A stretch of 64,000 nt of DNA from an uncultured Roseibium sp. GTDB taxonomy: Bacteria > Pseudomonadota > Alphaproteobacteria > Rhizobiales > Stappiaceae. The position numbers were made by a program, and so were the translations under genes. How positions within the stretch are numbered: position 1 is the first letter of the stretch; each line of letters begins with the position of its first letter. The notes beneath the pieces were generated by a model. That model was not told where the DNA came from. It saw only the letters and a program-made list of their open reading frames with translations, and ran no database searches. Of this stretch, positions 27,414 through 35,412 are shown piece after piece. Location of the stretch: assembly GCF_947496995.1 (NCBI RefSeq), contig NZ_CANMFD010000002.1, forward strand, positions 496,001-560,000, written 5' to 3'.

Positions 27414-28547
27414 TCAGGCCAGATCGAAAATCATCATCACATAGGCAGCGAACAGCGCCAAGTGAACCGCGCCCTGGAGATAATTGGTTGTCCGGGCGCC
27501 GAAGGTCAGCATGCTGACGACAAGCGTCAGGAGCAGGAGAATGATTTCCGGCGTTTCAAGGCCCAGTTCAACCTTGAGACCCATTATCCACCCGACAAGC
27601 AGCACCGCCGGAACCGTGAGGCCGATGGTCGCCACAGCGGAGCCGAGGCAGATATTGACTGCCCGCTGAAGCTTGTTCGCGACCGCAGCCTGCAAGGCGC
27701 TCAGGCCTTCCGGCATCAGGACGAGAGAGGCGACGATGAAGCCGCTCAGCGCCAATGGAGCCCCCAGTCCGTCCATGCCGAAATCCACATAAAGCGCGAG
27801 TTTCTTCGAAAGCAGAATGATTGGCAGCAGCGCGCCGAAAAGCCCAAAAATGTGAAAGGAGACCGACCGGACTTCACCGCCATGATGCCCATCGTCGTCT
27901 TCTTCCACTTTAGCGCCCTCAGCAACCGGTCCGTCACCAGCAACCGGCTGACGAAAAATGTTGCTGTGGGTGACGGTCTGCATGGCGAGGAAGACACCGT
28001 AAAGCAAAACAGACATTACCAGTTCGAAGCCGGTCTGAAGACCCGAAAGCGCACCTCCCGGAGCGGATTGCGTCATTCTCGGCAGTACAAGAGCAAAGAC
28101 CGCAAGCGGCACCAGAATCGAAAGAAACGCGTTCGCGCCCTGCAGATTGTAGGTCAGGTGCTTGTGACGTAACCCCCCCAGCAGCAGGCAAAGGCCGACC
28201 AGTCCGTTCAGGACGATCATCACCACGGAAAACATGGTTTCACGCGCCAGCGTCGGCACGGCGTCGCCGGACAACATGATCGCGACGATCAGGGCGACCT
28301 CGATGCCGATCACGGCAAGGGTCAGGATCAGGGTACCGAAGGGTTCGCCGAAGATCGTTGCAAGGCACCCGGCGTGCCTCACCACAGAGAAGGCGCACCA
28401 CAGAACAGCGGCGAAAATCACACCCAGAAGGATCAGCGAAACGCTGACACCAACCGTTTCAGGTTTCAGGCTGTCACCGACAAGGGTGAAGGCTGCGAAT
28501 AACAGAAAGCCTACCAGGCTGGGCAATTCGGTTCTAAAGACGCTCAC
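27414..28547 (-). CDS. Ca2+/H+ antiporter, ChaA-like (CaCA superfamily)
   Basis: A 377-residue integral membrane protein with about eleven hydrophobic helices. The two CaCA repeats are visible: FGEPFGTLILTLAVIGIEVALI near residue 66 and ALSGFIVASLVLMPEGLSALQAA near 260, each carrying the acidic residue that binds calcium (IGIE and LMPE). The central loop (210-235) is acidic and His-rich (EEDDDGHHGGE), as in ChaA. It should export Ca2+ (perhaps also Na+/K+) in exchange for protons at the inner membrane. It stands alone, with the cyclodeaminase-family gene 135 bp downstream. Confidence 0.9.
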   Translation of the reverse strand: MSVFRTELPSLVGFLLFAAFTLVGDSLKPETVGVSVSLILLGVIFAAVLWCAFSVVRHAGCLATIFGEPFGTLILTLAVIGIEVALIVAIMLSGDAVPTLARETMFSVVMIVLNGLVGLCLLLGGLRHKHLTYNLQGANAFLSILVPLAVFALVLPRMTQSAPGGALSGLQTGFELVMSVLLYGVFLAMQTVTHSNIFRQPVAGDGPVAEGAKVEEDDDGHHGGEVRSVSFHIFGLFGALLPIILLSKKLALYVDFGMDGLGAPLALSGFIVASLVLMPEGLSALQAAVANKLQRAVNICLGSAVATIGLTVPAVLLVGWIMGLKVELGLETPEIILLLLTLVVSMLTFGARTTNYLQGAVHLALFAAYVMMIFDLA

Positions 28548-28659
28548 AGGCTATCCCCGGTTGAAGAATTGCGGAAATCGGCGCTCGAACTATAGGCTGC
28601 GGCCGCTTTTTGCTGCAACACGCTGATCCCGCACACCGATCATTGGCAAAACTGTCCAC

Positions 28660-28693
28660 AAAAAAAGACCGGCGCTGGTCGCGCCGGCCTTTG
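28660..28693 (-). terminator. Terminator of the branched-chain ABC transporter operon
   Basis: On the minus strand AAAGGCCGGCGC pairs with GCGCCGGTCTTT with one mismatch, followed by a run of seven T. It lies about 120 bp after the livF stop and should end the livH-M-G-F transcript. Confidence 0.85.
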
Positions 28694-28810
28694 AGATCCG
28701 AGGGCTAAACTCGCTAGCAACTTCCTCATCCAGAGGCCAGCAAACCAGCTTAACTTGCTTATCCAATTCGTCTTTTCTTGGCGCATGGAAAAGCCGCCAA
28801 GAAAATCCGG

Positions 28811-29590
28811 CTAGATGGCGAGGTACTCCTGCCGCAGTTCGGCATTGTCGAGCACTTCCTGCGCCGCTCCGTCGAACACCACTTCGCCCATGTCCAGAAT
28901 CACTGCGCGGTCAGCCAGATGAAGAGCCGCGATCGCGTTCTGCTCGACGATGATGGTGGTTATGCCCAGATCCTTGACGCCTTCCAGGATGCGCTCGATC
29001 TCCTGCACGATCACCGGCGCCAGACCTTCGTAAGGCTCATCGAGAAGAAGCAGCTTGATGTCACGTGCCAGAATGCGAGCCAGAGCGAGCATCTGCTGCT
29101 CGCCGCCGGACATGGTCACGGCGTCCTGCGCCCGGCGCTCTGCAAGGCGCGGGAAATGATCGTAGATCCGCTCTATCGACCAGCCCTTCGGTTCGGCGAT
29201 CTGGGACAGCTGGAGGTTTTCCTCAACGGTCAGGCCGGAAATGATGCAACGGTCTTCCGGCACAAGTCCGACGCCCAGTCTTGCTGCCTGATAACTCTTC
29301 ATTTCGTGCAGCGGCTTGTGATCGAGCCAGATTTCGCCATGGGTCAGGTTGGGATTGTCCATGCGGGCGATTGTCCGCAACGTGGAGGTCTTTCCCGCGC
29401 CGTTACGGCCGAGCAACGCGAGGATCTCGCCTTCCCGAACGTCGAAATTCACCCCCTGGACGATATAGCTTTCGCCATAATAGGCGTGCACGTCCCAGGC
29501 CGAAAAGAACGCCGGCGCGGTTCCTTGCGCCCTGCGCGGCTGCACACCCGGCGCGGTTCCGCCCGAGAACTGGTCTTCAGTGATGGTCAC
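28811..29590 (-). CDS. livF: Branched-chain amino acid-type ABC transporter ATPase LivF
   Basis: A 259-residue ATP-binding subunit. Walker A is GRNGAGKTS (about 58), the signature is TMSGGEQQMLALAR, and Walker B is IKLLLLDEPYEGLAP, all LivF-like. The N-terminal 25-residue lead (MTITEDQFSGGTAPG) is longer than in most LivF proteins. The ATG overlaps the livG stop by four bases. It couples ATP hydrolysis to import through LivH/LivM. Last gene of the operon, with a terminator downstream. The true substrate of this HAAT-family transporter (branched-chain amino acids, amides or others) cannot be read from the ATPases. Confidence 0.9.
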   Translation of the reverse strand: MTITEDQFSGGTAPGVQPRRAQGTAPAFFSAWDVHAYYGESYIVQGVNFDVREGEILALLGRNGAGKTSTLRTIARMDNPNLTHGEIWLDHKPLHEMKSYQAARLGVGLVPEDRCIISGLTVEENLQLSQIAEPKGWSIERIYDHFPRLAERRAQDAVTMSGGEQQMLALARILARDIKLLLLDEPYEGLAPVIVQEIERILEGVKDLGITTIIVEQNAIAALHLADRAVILDMGEVVFDGAAQEVLDNAELRQEYLAI

Positions 29591-30342
29591 AGGTGTGCTC
29601 CTCCCAGATAAGCTTCCTGAACGCGGGGATCGCCCTTGATCTCTTGCGGTTTTCCTTCGCAGATCACGGTGCCTTGTGCCAACACACTAACCTTGTCAGC
29701 AAGCGAGAAGACCACGTGCATATCGTGTTCGATCACCACCTTGGTGATCCCGCGATCGCCGATGCGTTTCAGGAGATCGATCGTGTTGTTTGTGTCGGCG
29801 CGCGACATGCCTGCGGTGGGTTCATCCAGCAGCAGCAGCTTCGGATCCTGAACCAGGCACATGGCAAGCTCCAGGCGTCGCTTGTCACCACGTGACAGGG
29901 ACGCGGCGATCATGTCCTTCTTTTCGGCAAGACCGACGTCCTCGAGCATGTGCATCGACTTGTCCAGGATCTCGGCATCCCTGTCGAGACGTTTGAAGGC
30001 GTGCAGCGCGAACTCGCCATCCCGCTTTGCCATGGTCGGAATCATGACGTTTTCCAGTAGCGTCAGGTCGCTGAAGATTTCAGGTGTCTGGAACACCCGG
30101 GAGACGCCAGCCTGATTGATCTTGTGCGCCTTGAGCCCGATCAGCGAGGTATCGCCGAACATGACCGAGCCGGTATCGGGAATGAGGCGGCCGACAAAAC
30201 AATTCAGAAGCGTCGACTTTCCCGCACCGTTGGGTCCGATGATGGCATGAACCATACCTTCTTCAACGGCCAGATTCACATTGTTGAGGGCCTTCAGGCC
30301 GCCAAAGGCCTTGTTCACGCCCGAGACTTTCAGAATTTCCAT
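29587..30342 (-). CDS. livG: Branched-chain amino acid-type ABC transporter ATPase LivG
   Basis: A 251-residue ATP-binding subunit. Walker A is GPNGAGKSTLLN (about 36) and Walker B is LLLLDEPTAGMS. The signature is SLSRGDKRRLELAM rather than the usual LSxGQ, with Arg-Gly-Asp in place of Gly-Gln. The HDMHVVFSLADKVSVL region and C-terminal EAYLGGAHL are LivG-like. It lies 11 bp after livM and overlaps livF by four bases. It should form the heterodimeric ATPase with LivF at the inner membrane. Confidence 0.9.
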   Translation of the reverse strand: MEILKVSGVNKAFGGLKALNNVNLAVEEGMVHAIIGPNGAGKSTLLNCFVGRLIPDTGSVMFGDTSLIGLKAHKINQAGVSRVFQTPEIFSDLTLLENVMIPTMAKRDGEFALHAFKRLDRDAEILDKSMHMLEDVGLAEKKDMIAASLSRGDKRRLELAMCLVQDPKLLLLDEPTAGMSRADTNNTIDLLKRIGDRGITKVVIEHDMHVVFSLADKVSVLAQGTVICEGKPQEIKGDPRVQEAYLGGAHL

Positions 30343-30353
30343 CAGTATTTTCC

Positions 30354-31490
30354 TTACTCGGCTGGCGCGGCGGCACCGCTTGAATCGGACTTCCCGGAAG
30401 AGCGCTTGAACAGGCGCCCGATTCTGGAAAAGCCTTCCATCAGTCCACCAGGCAGGAAGATCACGATCAGCATGAACAGGACCCCCAGGGTCAGATGCCA
30501 GCCTTCACCGACGAACAGACTGGTCACCGCGACGACCGGCACTTCGAGGAAATCAGGCAGGAACCCGAAAATCTCATGCAGGGTCTGATCGTTGAATGCG
30601 GAGAAGATGTTTTCGAAGTACTTGATCAGCGCTGCACCGAAAATCGGGCCCAGCAAGGTACCGGCACCGCCGAGAATGGTCATCAGAACCACTTCGCCCG
30701 ACGCCGTCCACTGCATGCGCTCCGCCCCGGCCAGCGGGTCGGTGATGCACAGCAGGGCACCGGCCAGACCGGCATACATTCCGGAAATCACGAACGCCGC
30801 CAGGGTGTAGGGACGCGGATTAAGGCCCGTGTAGTTCATCCTATTCTGATTGGTCTTCACGGCCCGCAACATGATGCCGAAGGGCGAACGGAAGATCCGC
30901 TGAGCGATGAAGAAGGCAATCAACAGAACGATCGCGCAGAAATAGAAGCCCGCGTAGCCGGTCATCTCGATGCCGAACAGGTTGGCGATCAAGGGGCCGT
31001 CCACCGCGTTCGAGGAGTCGAACAGACGCGGGTCGGACCGCAAAACCCGCAGGCCGGTTTCCCCGTTGGTGATCGGCGTCAGCACGGAATAGGCCAGGTT
31101 GTAGGACATCTGCGCAAAGGCGAGTGTCAGGATGGAGAAGTAGATCCCCGAACGGCGCAGCGAGACATAGCCGATGAGCAGAGCGAAGATCCCGGATGTG
31201 ACCACCGCCACGAAAGCCGCGGGGACCGGGTTCATGCCGAGCAGCTTGAAGGTCCAGACGGCCGAATAGGAGCCAACCCCGAGAAACGCAGCGTGTCCGA
31301 AGGACAGATATCCCGTCAGACCGAAGAGCAGGTTGAAGCCGGTCGCGAACAGACCGTAGATCATGAATTTCTGCAGCAGGTCCGGGTAGCCGGCACCGAC
31401 CGGCGCCAGCCAGATCGGCATGGTGAGAACCGCTATGGCGAACACGACGAAAAAGATCCAGTCGCGCATGGGAGACGTTTTACTTGTCAT
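30354..31490 (-). CDS. livM: Branched-chain amino acid-type ABC transporter permease LivM
   Basis: A 378-residue permease with about ten hydrophobic helices. LivM hallmarks are [21 protein letters not shown] (about 58), [39 protein letters not shown] and the late [16 protein letters not shown]. The C-terminal tail (355-378) is basic and then rich in Ser, Gly and Ala. It starts 4 bp after the livH stop, so translation is coupled. With LivH it forms the membrane channel of the importer. Confidence 0.9.
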   Translation of the reverse strand: MTSKTSPMRDWIFFVVFAIAVLTMPIWLAPVGAGYPDLLQKFMIYGLFATGFNLLFGLTGYLSFGHAAFLGVGSYSAVWTFKLLGMNPVPAAFVAVVTSGIFALLIGYVSLRRSGIYFSILTLAFAQMSYNLAYSVLTPITNGETGLRVLRSDPRLFDSSNAVDGPLIANLFGIEMTGYAGFYFCAIVLLIAFFIAQRIFRSPFGIMLRAVKTNQNRMNYTGLNPRPYTLAAFVISGMYAGLAGALLCITDPLAGAERMQWTASGEVVLMTILGGAGTLLGPIFGAALIKYFENIFSAFNDQTLHEIFGFLPDFLEVPVVAVTSLFVGEGWHLTLGVLFMLIVIFLPGGLMEGFSRIGRLFKRSSGKSDSSGAAAPAE

Positions 31491-31494
31491 GTTT

Positions 31495-32523
31495 TTAGTT
31501 CTCCATGACGCCTTTGCGGCCCATCAGCCCGCGCGGACGCACGAGTAGAATGACCACTGCAACGAGATAAATGATGATCTGATCGATGCCGGGCAGGATC
31601 GCTTTCACTTCGTTCATGGAAGCGAAGGATTGCAGGATGCCGAGCAGAAAGCCGGCCGCGACTGCCCCGGGCAACGAACCCATACCACCGACAACAACGA
31701 CAACGAAGCTGAGGACCAGGAAGTCCATGCCCATGTGATAGTCCGGCGGCAGGATCGGCGTGTACATGACCCCGGCCAACCCGGCGACCACGGCGGCGAT
31801 CGCAAAGACGACCGTAAAGCGCCGTTCGATGTTGATGCCCAGAAGACCGACCGTATCGCGATCCGCCATGCCGGCGCGCACGACCATTCCGAAGGTGGTG
31901 AATTGCAGAAAAGCGAAAACAGCGGCTATCACGGCACCGGCAAAAGCCAGATAGACCATTCGCCAGTAGGGATAGACGATAACGCCGGGATCGAAACCGA
32001 ATATCGACCCGATATCGGCCGCGCCGCGCACCAGCTCAGGCGCTGACTGCGGGATCGGGTTGGCGCCGTAGATCGCCTTTATGATCTCCTGGAGAACGAT
32101 CGCCAGACCGAAGGTCACGAGGATCTGGTCCGCATGCGGACGCTTATAGAAATGCTTGATCAGGCCCCGTTCCATGATGAAGCCGATCAGCAGCATCACC
32201 GGCACGGCAAGCAGTATGGACATGGGCACGGAGTAATTGAGCATCCAAGTGCCGAAATCCCCCAGCATCGCCTCGACATAGGGCGTCCGGATCTCCATGG
32301 GCGATCCCCAGGCCGTGGTCTTGGTCGGATCCATTGTCACGACTTCCAGACTGAGCAGCTTGTTGAAGGTAACCGCGCAAAAGGCACCCAGCATGAACAA
32401 CGCCCCGTGGGCGAAGTTAACCACCCCGAGGGTTCCGAAGATAAGGGTCAGACCCAGAGCGATGAGCGCGTAAGCGCCGCCCTTATCCAGCCCGTTGAGC
32501 AATTGTAGAAGAATCACATCCAT
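31495..32523 (-). CDS. livH: Branched-chain amino acid-type ABC transporter permease LivH
   Basis: A 342-residue permease. I start at the ATG at 32523 ([20 protein letters not shown]), matching the usual LivH N-terminus; an upstream TTG at 32550 would add nine residues. Family motifs are [26 protein letters not shown] (about 20-45), [16 protein letters not shown], the [19 protein letters not shown]-like loop, and [24 protein letters not shown]. It lies 308 bp after the binding-protein gene, whose terminator and an imperfect direct repeat fill the gap, so livHMGF may have its own promoter or receive read-through. Confidence 0.9.
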   Translation of the reverse strand: MDVILLQLLNGLDKGGAYALIALGLTLIFGTLGVVNFAHGALFMLGAFCAVTFNKLLSLEVVTMDPTKTTAWGSPMEIRTPYVEAMLGDFGTWMLNYSVPMSILLAVPVMLLIGFIMERGLIKHFYKRPHADQILVTFGLAIVLQEIIKAIYGANPIPQSAPELVRGAADIGSIFGFDPGVIVYPYWRMVYLAFAGAVIAAVFAFLQFTTFGMVVRAGMADRDTVGLLGINIERRFTVVFAIAAVVAGLAGVMYTPILPPDYHMGMDFLVLSFVVVVVGGMGSLPGAVAAGFLLGILQSFASMNEVKAILPGIDQIIIYLVAVVILLVRPRGLMGRKGVMEN

Positions 32524-32564
32524 TGTTCTGCCGCTTTTTGCCTGGAGCAACCTGCGTTGATGAA

Positions 32565-32755
32565 GCAGATTGCTTCAACACCTTGGGGTCGATTAACTAT
32601 TTCGCTTTTACACCATTTCACAAGAAAACGGGTTGATCTGAAACAATCTGCGTTCAGCTAATCGCGGATTGTTTCAAGACTTCGGGATCGGCCAACTATT
32701 CCGCATTTCCACGATTCCACAAGAAACAGTTGAGCCGGAGGCATCCTGCGTTCCG
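32565..32755. repeat. Imperfect direct repeat of about 95 bp upstream of livH
   Basis: Unit 1 starts at 32565 (GCAGATTGCTTCAAC) and unit 2 at 32664 (GCGGATTGTTTCAAG). Both continue with aligned blocks TTCGGGATCG/TTGGGGTCG, AACTATTtCGC, CACAAGAAA and end in CTGCGTT. The CTGCGTT of unit 1 is at about 32648 and that of unit 2 at about 32746. A partial third copy (GGAGCAACCTGCGTT) precedes unit 1. It lies between the binding-protein terminator and livH. Confidence 0.65.
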
Positions 32756-32774
32756 TGACAGTGAACGAGATGCT

Positions 32775-32821
32775 CCAAAAAGAACGGCAGCCGCCGGCTG
32801 GTAGGCACCGGCGGCTGCCGT
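32775..32821 (-). terminator. Terminator after the ABC binding-protein gene
   Basis: On the minus strand a 14-bp stem (ACGGCAGCCGCCGG with CCGGCGGCTGCCGT, about 10-base loop) is followed by TCTTTTT, just past the stop at 32832. It should make the binding-protein mRNA more abundant than livHMGF. Confidence 0.88.
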
Positions 32822-32831
32822 CATTCATGCA

Positions 32832-34175
32832 TCAGGCACCGTTGTTGCAGGTACCAAGCTCACCACCGAGCATTTCCGCAGGATACTCAACCTGGGAGCG
32901 CGGGGTCACTTCGACGACTTCCAGTAGGTCGAACTGCGAGGTCGGGTTTTCCTTACCCTTCACAACCAGAACGTCCTTGAAGCACTGGTGGTCGTCGGCC
33001 CGGTAGAGGGTCGGGCCGTTGCCCATGCCGTCGAACTCGAAGCCTTCCAGAGCCGCTGCGATCGCGCAGGGATCGAAGGTTCCGGCCCGCTGCGCCGCAT
33101 CCGCATAGAGCAGAGTCTGAACGTAGCAGGTGTGGGCTGCCTGGCTCGGCGGGAAGCCGTATTCCTGGCCGAAGGATTTCACGAAGGCTTTCGAGCCTTC
33201 GTCCTGCAGCGACCAGTGCCAGTTGGTGGATCCGAAGATCCCCTTGACGTTCTCGCCGGCACCCTGCGCCATCAGGCGGGAATAGAGCGGGACGACGATG
33301 ACGAAGTCCTTGCCGTTGACCTGCTTGTCGCGCAGACCGAACTGGACGGCCTGGGTCAGGGAGTTCACCATGTCCTTGCCGTAGTGGTTCAGGACCAGAA
33401 CATCGGCGCCGGAGTTCAGAACCGGAGTGATGTACTGCGAGAAATCACCTGCGCCGAGCGGGGTGCGAACCGCAGCGGTTGTCTCCCAGCCCATGCCTTC
33501 GGTGTATTTCTTGATCGATTCTTCCTGCGACCAGCCCCAGGTGTAGTCGGCGGTCAGGTGATAGGCCTTGCGATCGGTGCCGTAGTTGTTCTTGAGCACC
33601 GGTGCGAGAGCCGCGCCGGACATTTCCGTGTTGAAGAAGTGACGGAAACCGTTCTTGCGCTTGTCCTTGCCCGTGGTGTCGTTGGAGTGGGTCAGGCCCG
33701 CCATGAAGATGACGCCTGCTTCCTGGCAGAGCGACTGCACGGCAATAGCCACACCGGAGGACGAACCGCCGGTGATCATGACCGCGCCGTCCTTCTCGAT
33801 CATCCGCTTTGCGGATGCGCGGGCGGCATCGGATTTGGTCTGCGTGTCGCCGGTCACATAAGCGACCTTCTTGCCGTTTACGCCGCCCTTAAGTTCCTTG
33901 GACGAGAACGTGTTCAGGAGACCGCCGTCGCCCTCACCGTTCAGGTGCTTCACGGCGAGCTGATAAGCGCGCAGTTCGTCGGCACCCTCATCGGCATAAG
34001 CGCCGGTCTGCGGAACGTTGAAGCCGAGGACGACTTCTGCCCCTGTCGGCTCGTTCAGATAGCCCGCGGACCATGCACCGCTTGTGAAAATGGTCGGCGT
34101 TGCCAGGGCAGCACCACCCATTGCACCGGCGCGCAGGATTGAACGGCGGTTTAGGGGTTTACGAATCAAGCTCAT
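32832..34175 (-). CDS. Branched-chain amino acid-type ABC transporter substrate-binding protein with Tat signal
   Basis: A 447-residue periplasmic binding protein (Peripla_BP_6/LivJ-like). I start at the ATG at 34175, which has GGGAGGAAAG directly upstream; a longer frame to 34295 lacks this. The N-terminus has a twin-arginine signal (LNRRSILRAGAMGG, then an Ala-rich core ending GAWSAG), so Tat export is likely. The domain begins at VVLGFNVPQTGAYADEGADEL. GAVMITGGSSSGVAIAVQSLCQ is the substrate-pocket region. At 447 residues it is longer than LivJ (about 370), hinting at a different amide or amino-acid ligand. It heads the transporter operon and has its own terminator. Confidence 0.9.
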   Translation of the reverse strand: MSLIRKPLNRRSILRAGAMGGAALATPTIFTSGAWSAGYLNEPTGAEVVLGFNVPQTGAYADEGADELRAYQLAVKHLNGEGDGGLLNTFSSKELKGGVNGKKVAYVTGDTQTKSDAARASAKRMIEKDGAVMITGGSSSGVAIAVQSLCQEAGVIFMAGLTHSNDTTGKDKRKNGFRHFFNTEMSGAALAPVLKNNYGTDRKAYHLTADYTWGWSQEESIKKYTEGMGWETTAAVRTPLGAGDFSQYITPVLNSGADVLVLNHYGKDMVNSLTQAVQFGLRDKQVNGKDFVIVVPLYSRLMAQGAGENVKGIFGSTNWHWSLQDEGSKAFVKSFGQEYGFPPSQAAHTCYVQTLLYADAAQRAGTFDPCAIAAALEGFEFDGMGNGPTLYRADDHQCFKDVLVVKGKENPTSQFDLLEVVEVTPRSQVEYPAEMLGGELGTCNNGA

Positions 34176-34652
34176 ACTTTCCTCCCAGAAAGGCACGGCG
34201 GTCCACCTCGGACACGCCTGCTGTGGCTGTTCAGCCGCAAGCAATCCTGGCTGTTCCCCGTCCGGAACTCCGGCTCCTCCGCGCCAAAATTGCAAGCTGC
34301 GGGGACTGTAAAAAAATGAACCTCAATTCAGCAATACGACTATCGGCGCGCATCGTCTGCCAGCTCATTAGACTTTCGAAGTAAACACGGTCAGACACTG
34401 CCAATTTATATTGCATTGCAGCATTATTATTATCTTTTCTATACATGCACTTAGTAGAAATACTTTCGGCGGCGCAACACTTCAAGCCAACGGCAGGAAA
34501 AACGCTGCCACGCGCCCCGAATTAGACGAAAGTTTTACGCAGCGCCCGCAATTTTGCATCCGCGAGAGAAATTGACGCTGACAGCGACGCACAGATATGG
34601 TCGCAACCGCTCCGCATCCCAACGGATTTCCCCGCAAGAGGCCACCTCAAAC
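34176..34652. other. Divergent spacer upstream of the ABC transporter and FMN-binding genes
   Basis: A 477-bp region with no convincing gene. Its centre (about 34395-34450) is strongly AT-rich, with TTATTATTATC-like runs, and should hold the divergent promoters. I see no riboswitch, RNA gene or clear operator. Confidence 0.5.
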
Positions 34653-35261
34653 ATGACCATTCTGACGTCTCTCGACCAGTTGCATGCACATTACGGCGAA
34701 CCCGGTGAAGCTTCCCTCGTCAAAGAGATCGACCACCTCAGTCCCGCTTACCGGAGGATTGTCGAAGCCGCGCCCTTCTGCGCCCTGACAACCTGCGGCC
34801 CCGAAGGGCTTGATTGCTCTCCGCGTGGCGATGAAGGGGCCGTCGTCCGCGTCCGGGACGACCGCACACTGTTGTTGCCGGATCGGCAGGGAAACAACAG
34901 GATCGATTCCCTGCGCAACATCGTCCGCGATCCCCGCGTGTCGCTGATGTTCATCATCCCAGGCTGGAACAACGTCCTGCGTATCAACGGCGAAGCTGAG
35001 ATTTCTGTCGATCCGGAGTTGCTTGCCAGCTTCGAAAAGGAAGGCAGGCAGCCGCGCTCAGTGATCGTCATTTCTATCGCTACAGTCTACTTTCAATGTG
35101 CACGAGCGATCATGCGCGCACGTCTGTGGGACGCCGGCGCCCAGGTCTCCAAGGGCGAATTGCCGACCCCTGGGACAATCATGCATGAAATCAGGGACAG
35201 CTTTGACGGCAAGGCTTATGATGACGCCTGGCCTGAACGCGCGGCAAAAAGCATGTGGTGA
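34653..35261 (+). CDS. Pyridoxamine 5'-phosphate oxidase-like FMN-binding protein
   Basis: A 202-residue split-barrel flavoprotein. I start at the ATG at 34653 (MTILTSLDQLHAHYGEPGEASL), matching the MSMEG_1061-type subfamily; an upstream frame from 34554 adds an unlikely basic tail. Conserved pieces are IVEAAPFCALTTCGPEGLDCSPRGDEG (about 30-58), LLPDRQGNNRIDSLRNIVRDPRVSLMFIIPG with FMN-contacting residues, and a C-terminal CARAIMRARLW. Members bind FMN or related flavins and are often of unknown substrate. It is divergent from the ABC transporter and 151 bp before the M3 peptidase gene. Confidence 0.82.
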   Translation: MTILTSLDQLHAHYGEPGEASLVKEIDHLSPAYRRIVEAAPFCALTTCGPEGLDCSPRGDEGAVVRVRDDRTLLLPDRQGNNRIDSLRNIVRDPRVSLMFIIPGWNNVLRINGEAEISVDPELLASFEKEGRQPRSVIVISIATVYFQCARAIMRARLWDAGAQVSKGELPTPGTIMHEIRDSFDGKAYDDAWPERAAKSMW

Positions 35262-35412
35262 CGGACCCCGCCAAACCGACGGCACATCGCAGCTGCGCGA
35301 GTATGCGCCTGGATTTATATCGCGGACAGGCTGTGAACCTTCCCTTCCCGCACCATATCTGAAATACCCGGATCTGAAATATCCGGCTTGTCAGTCATTC
35401 CAGAGGATCCCC

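Noticed and set aside
32565..32755. CRISPR-like repeats upstream of livH
   Set aside because: Only two to three long, diverged units, no spacers of constant length and no cas genes.
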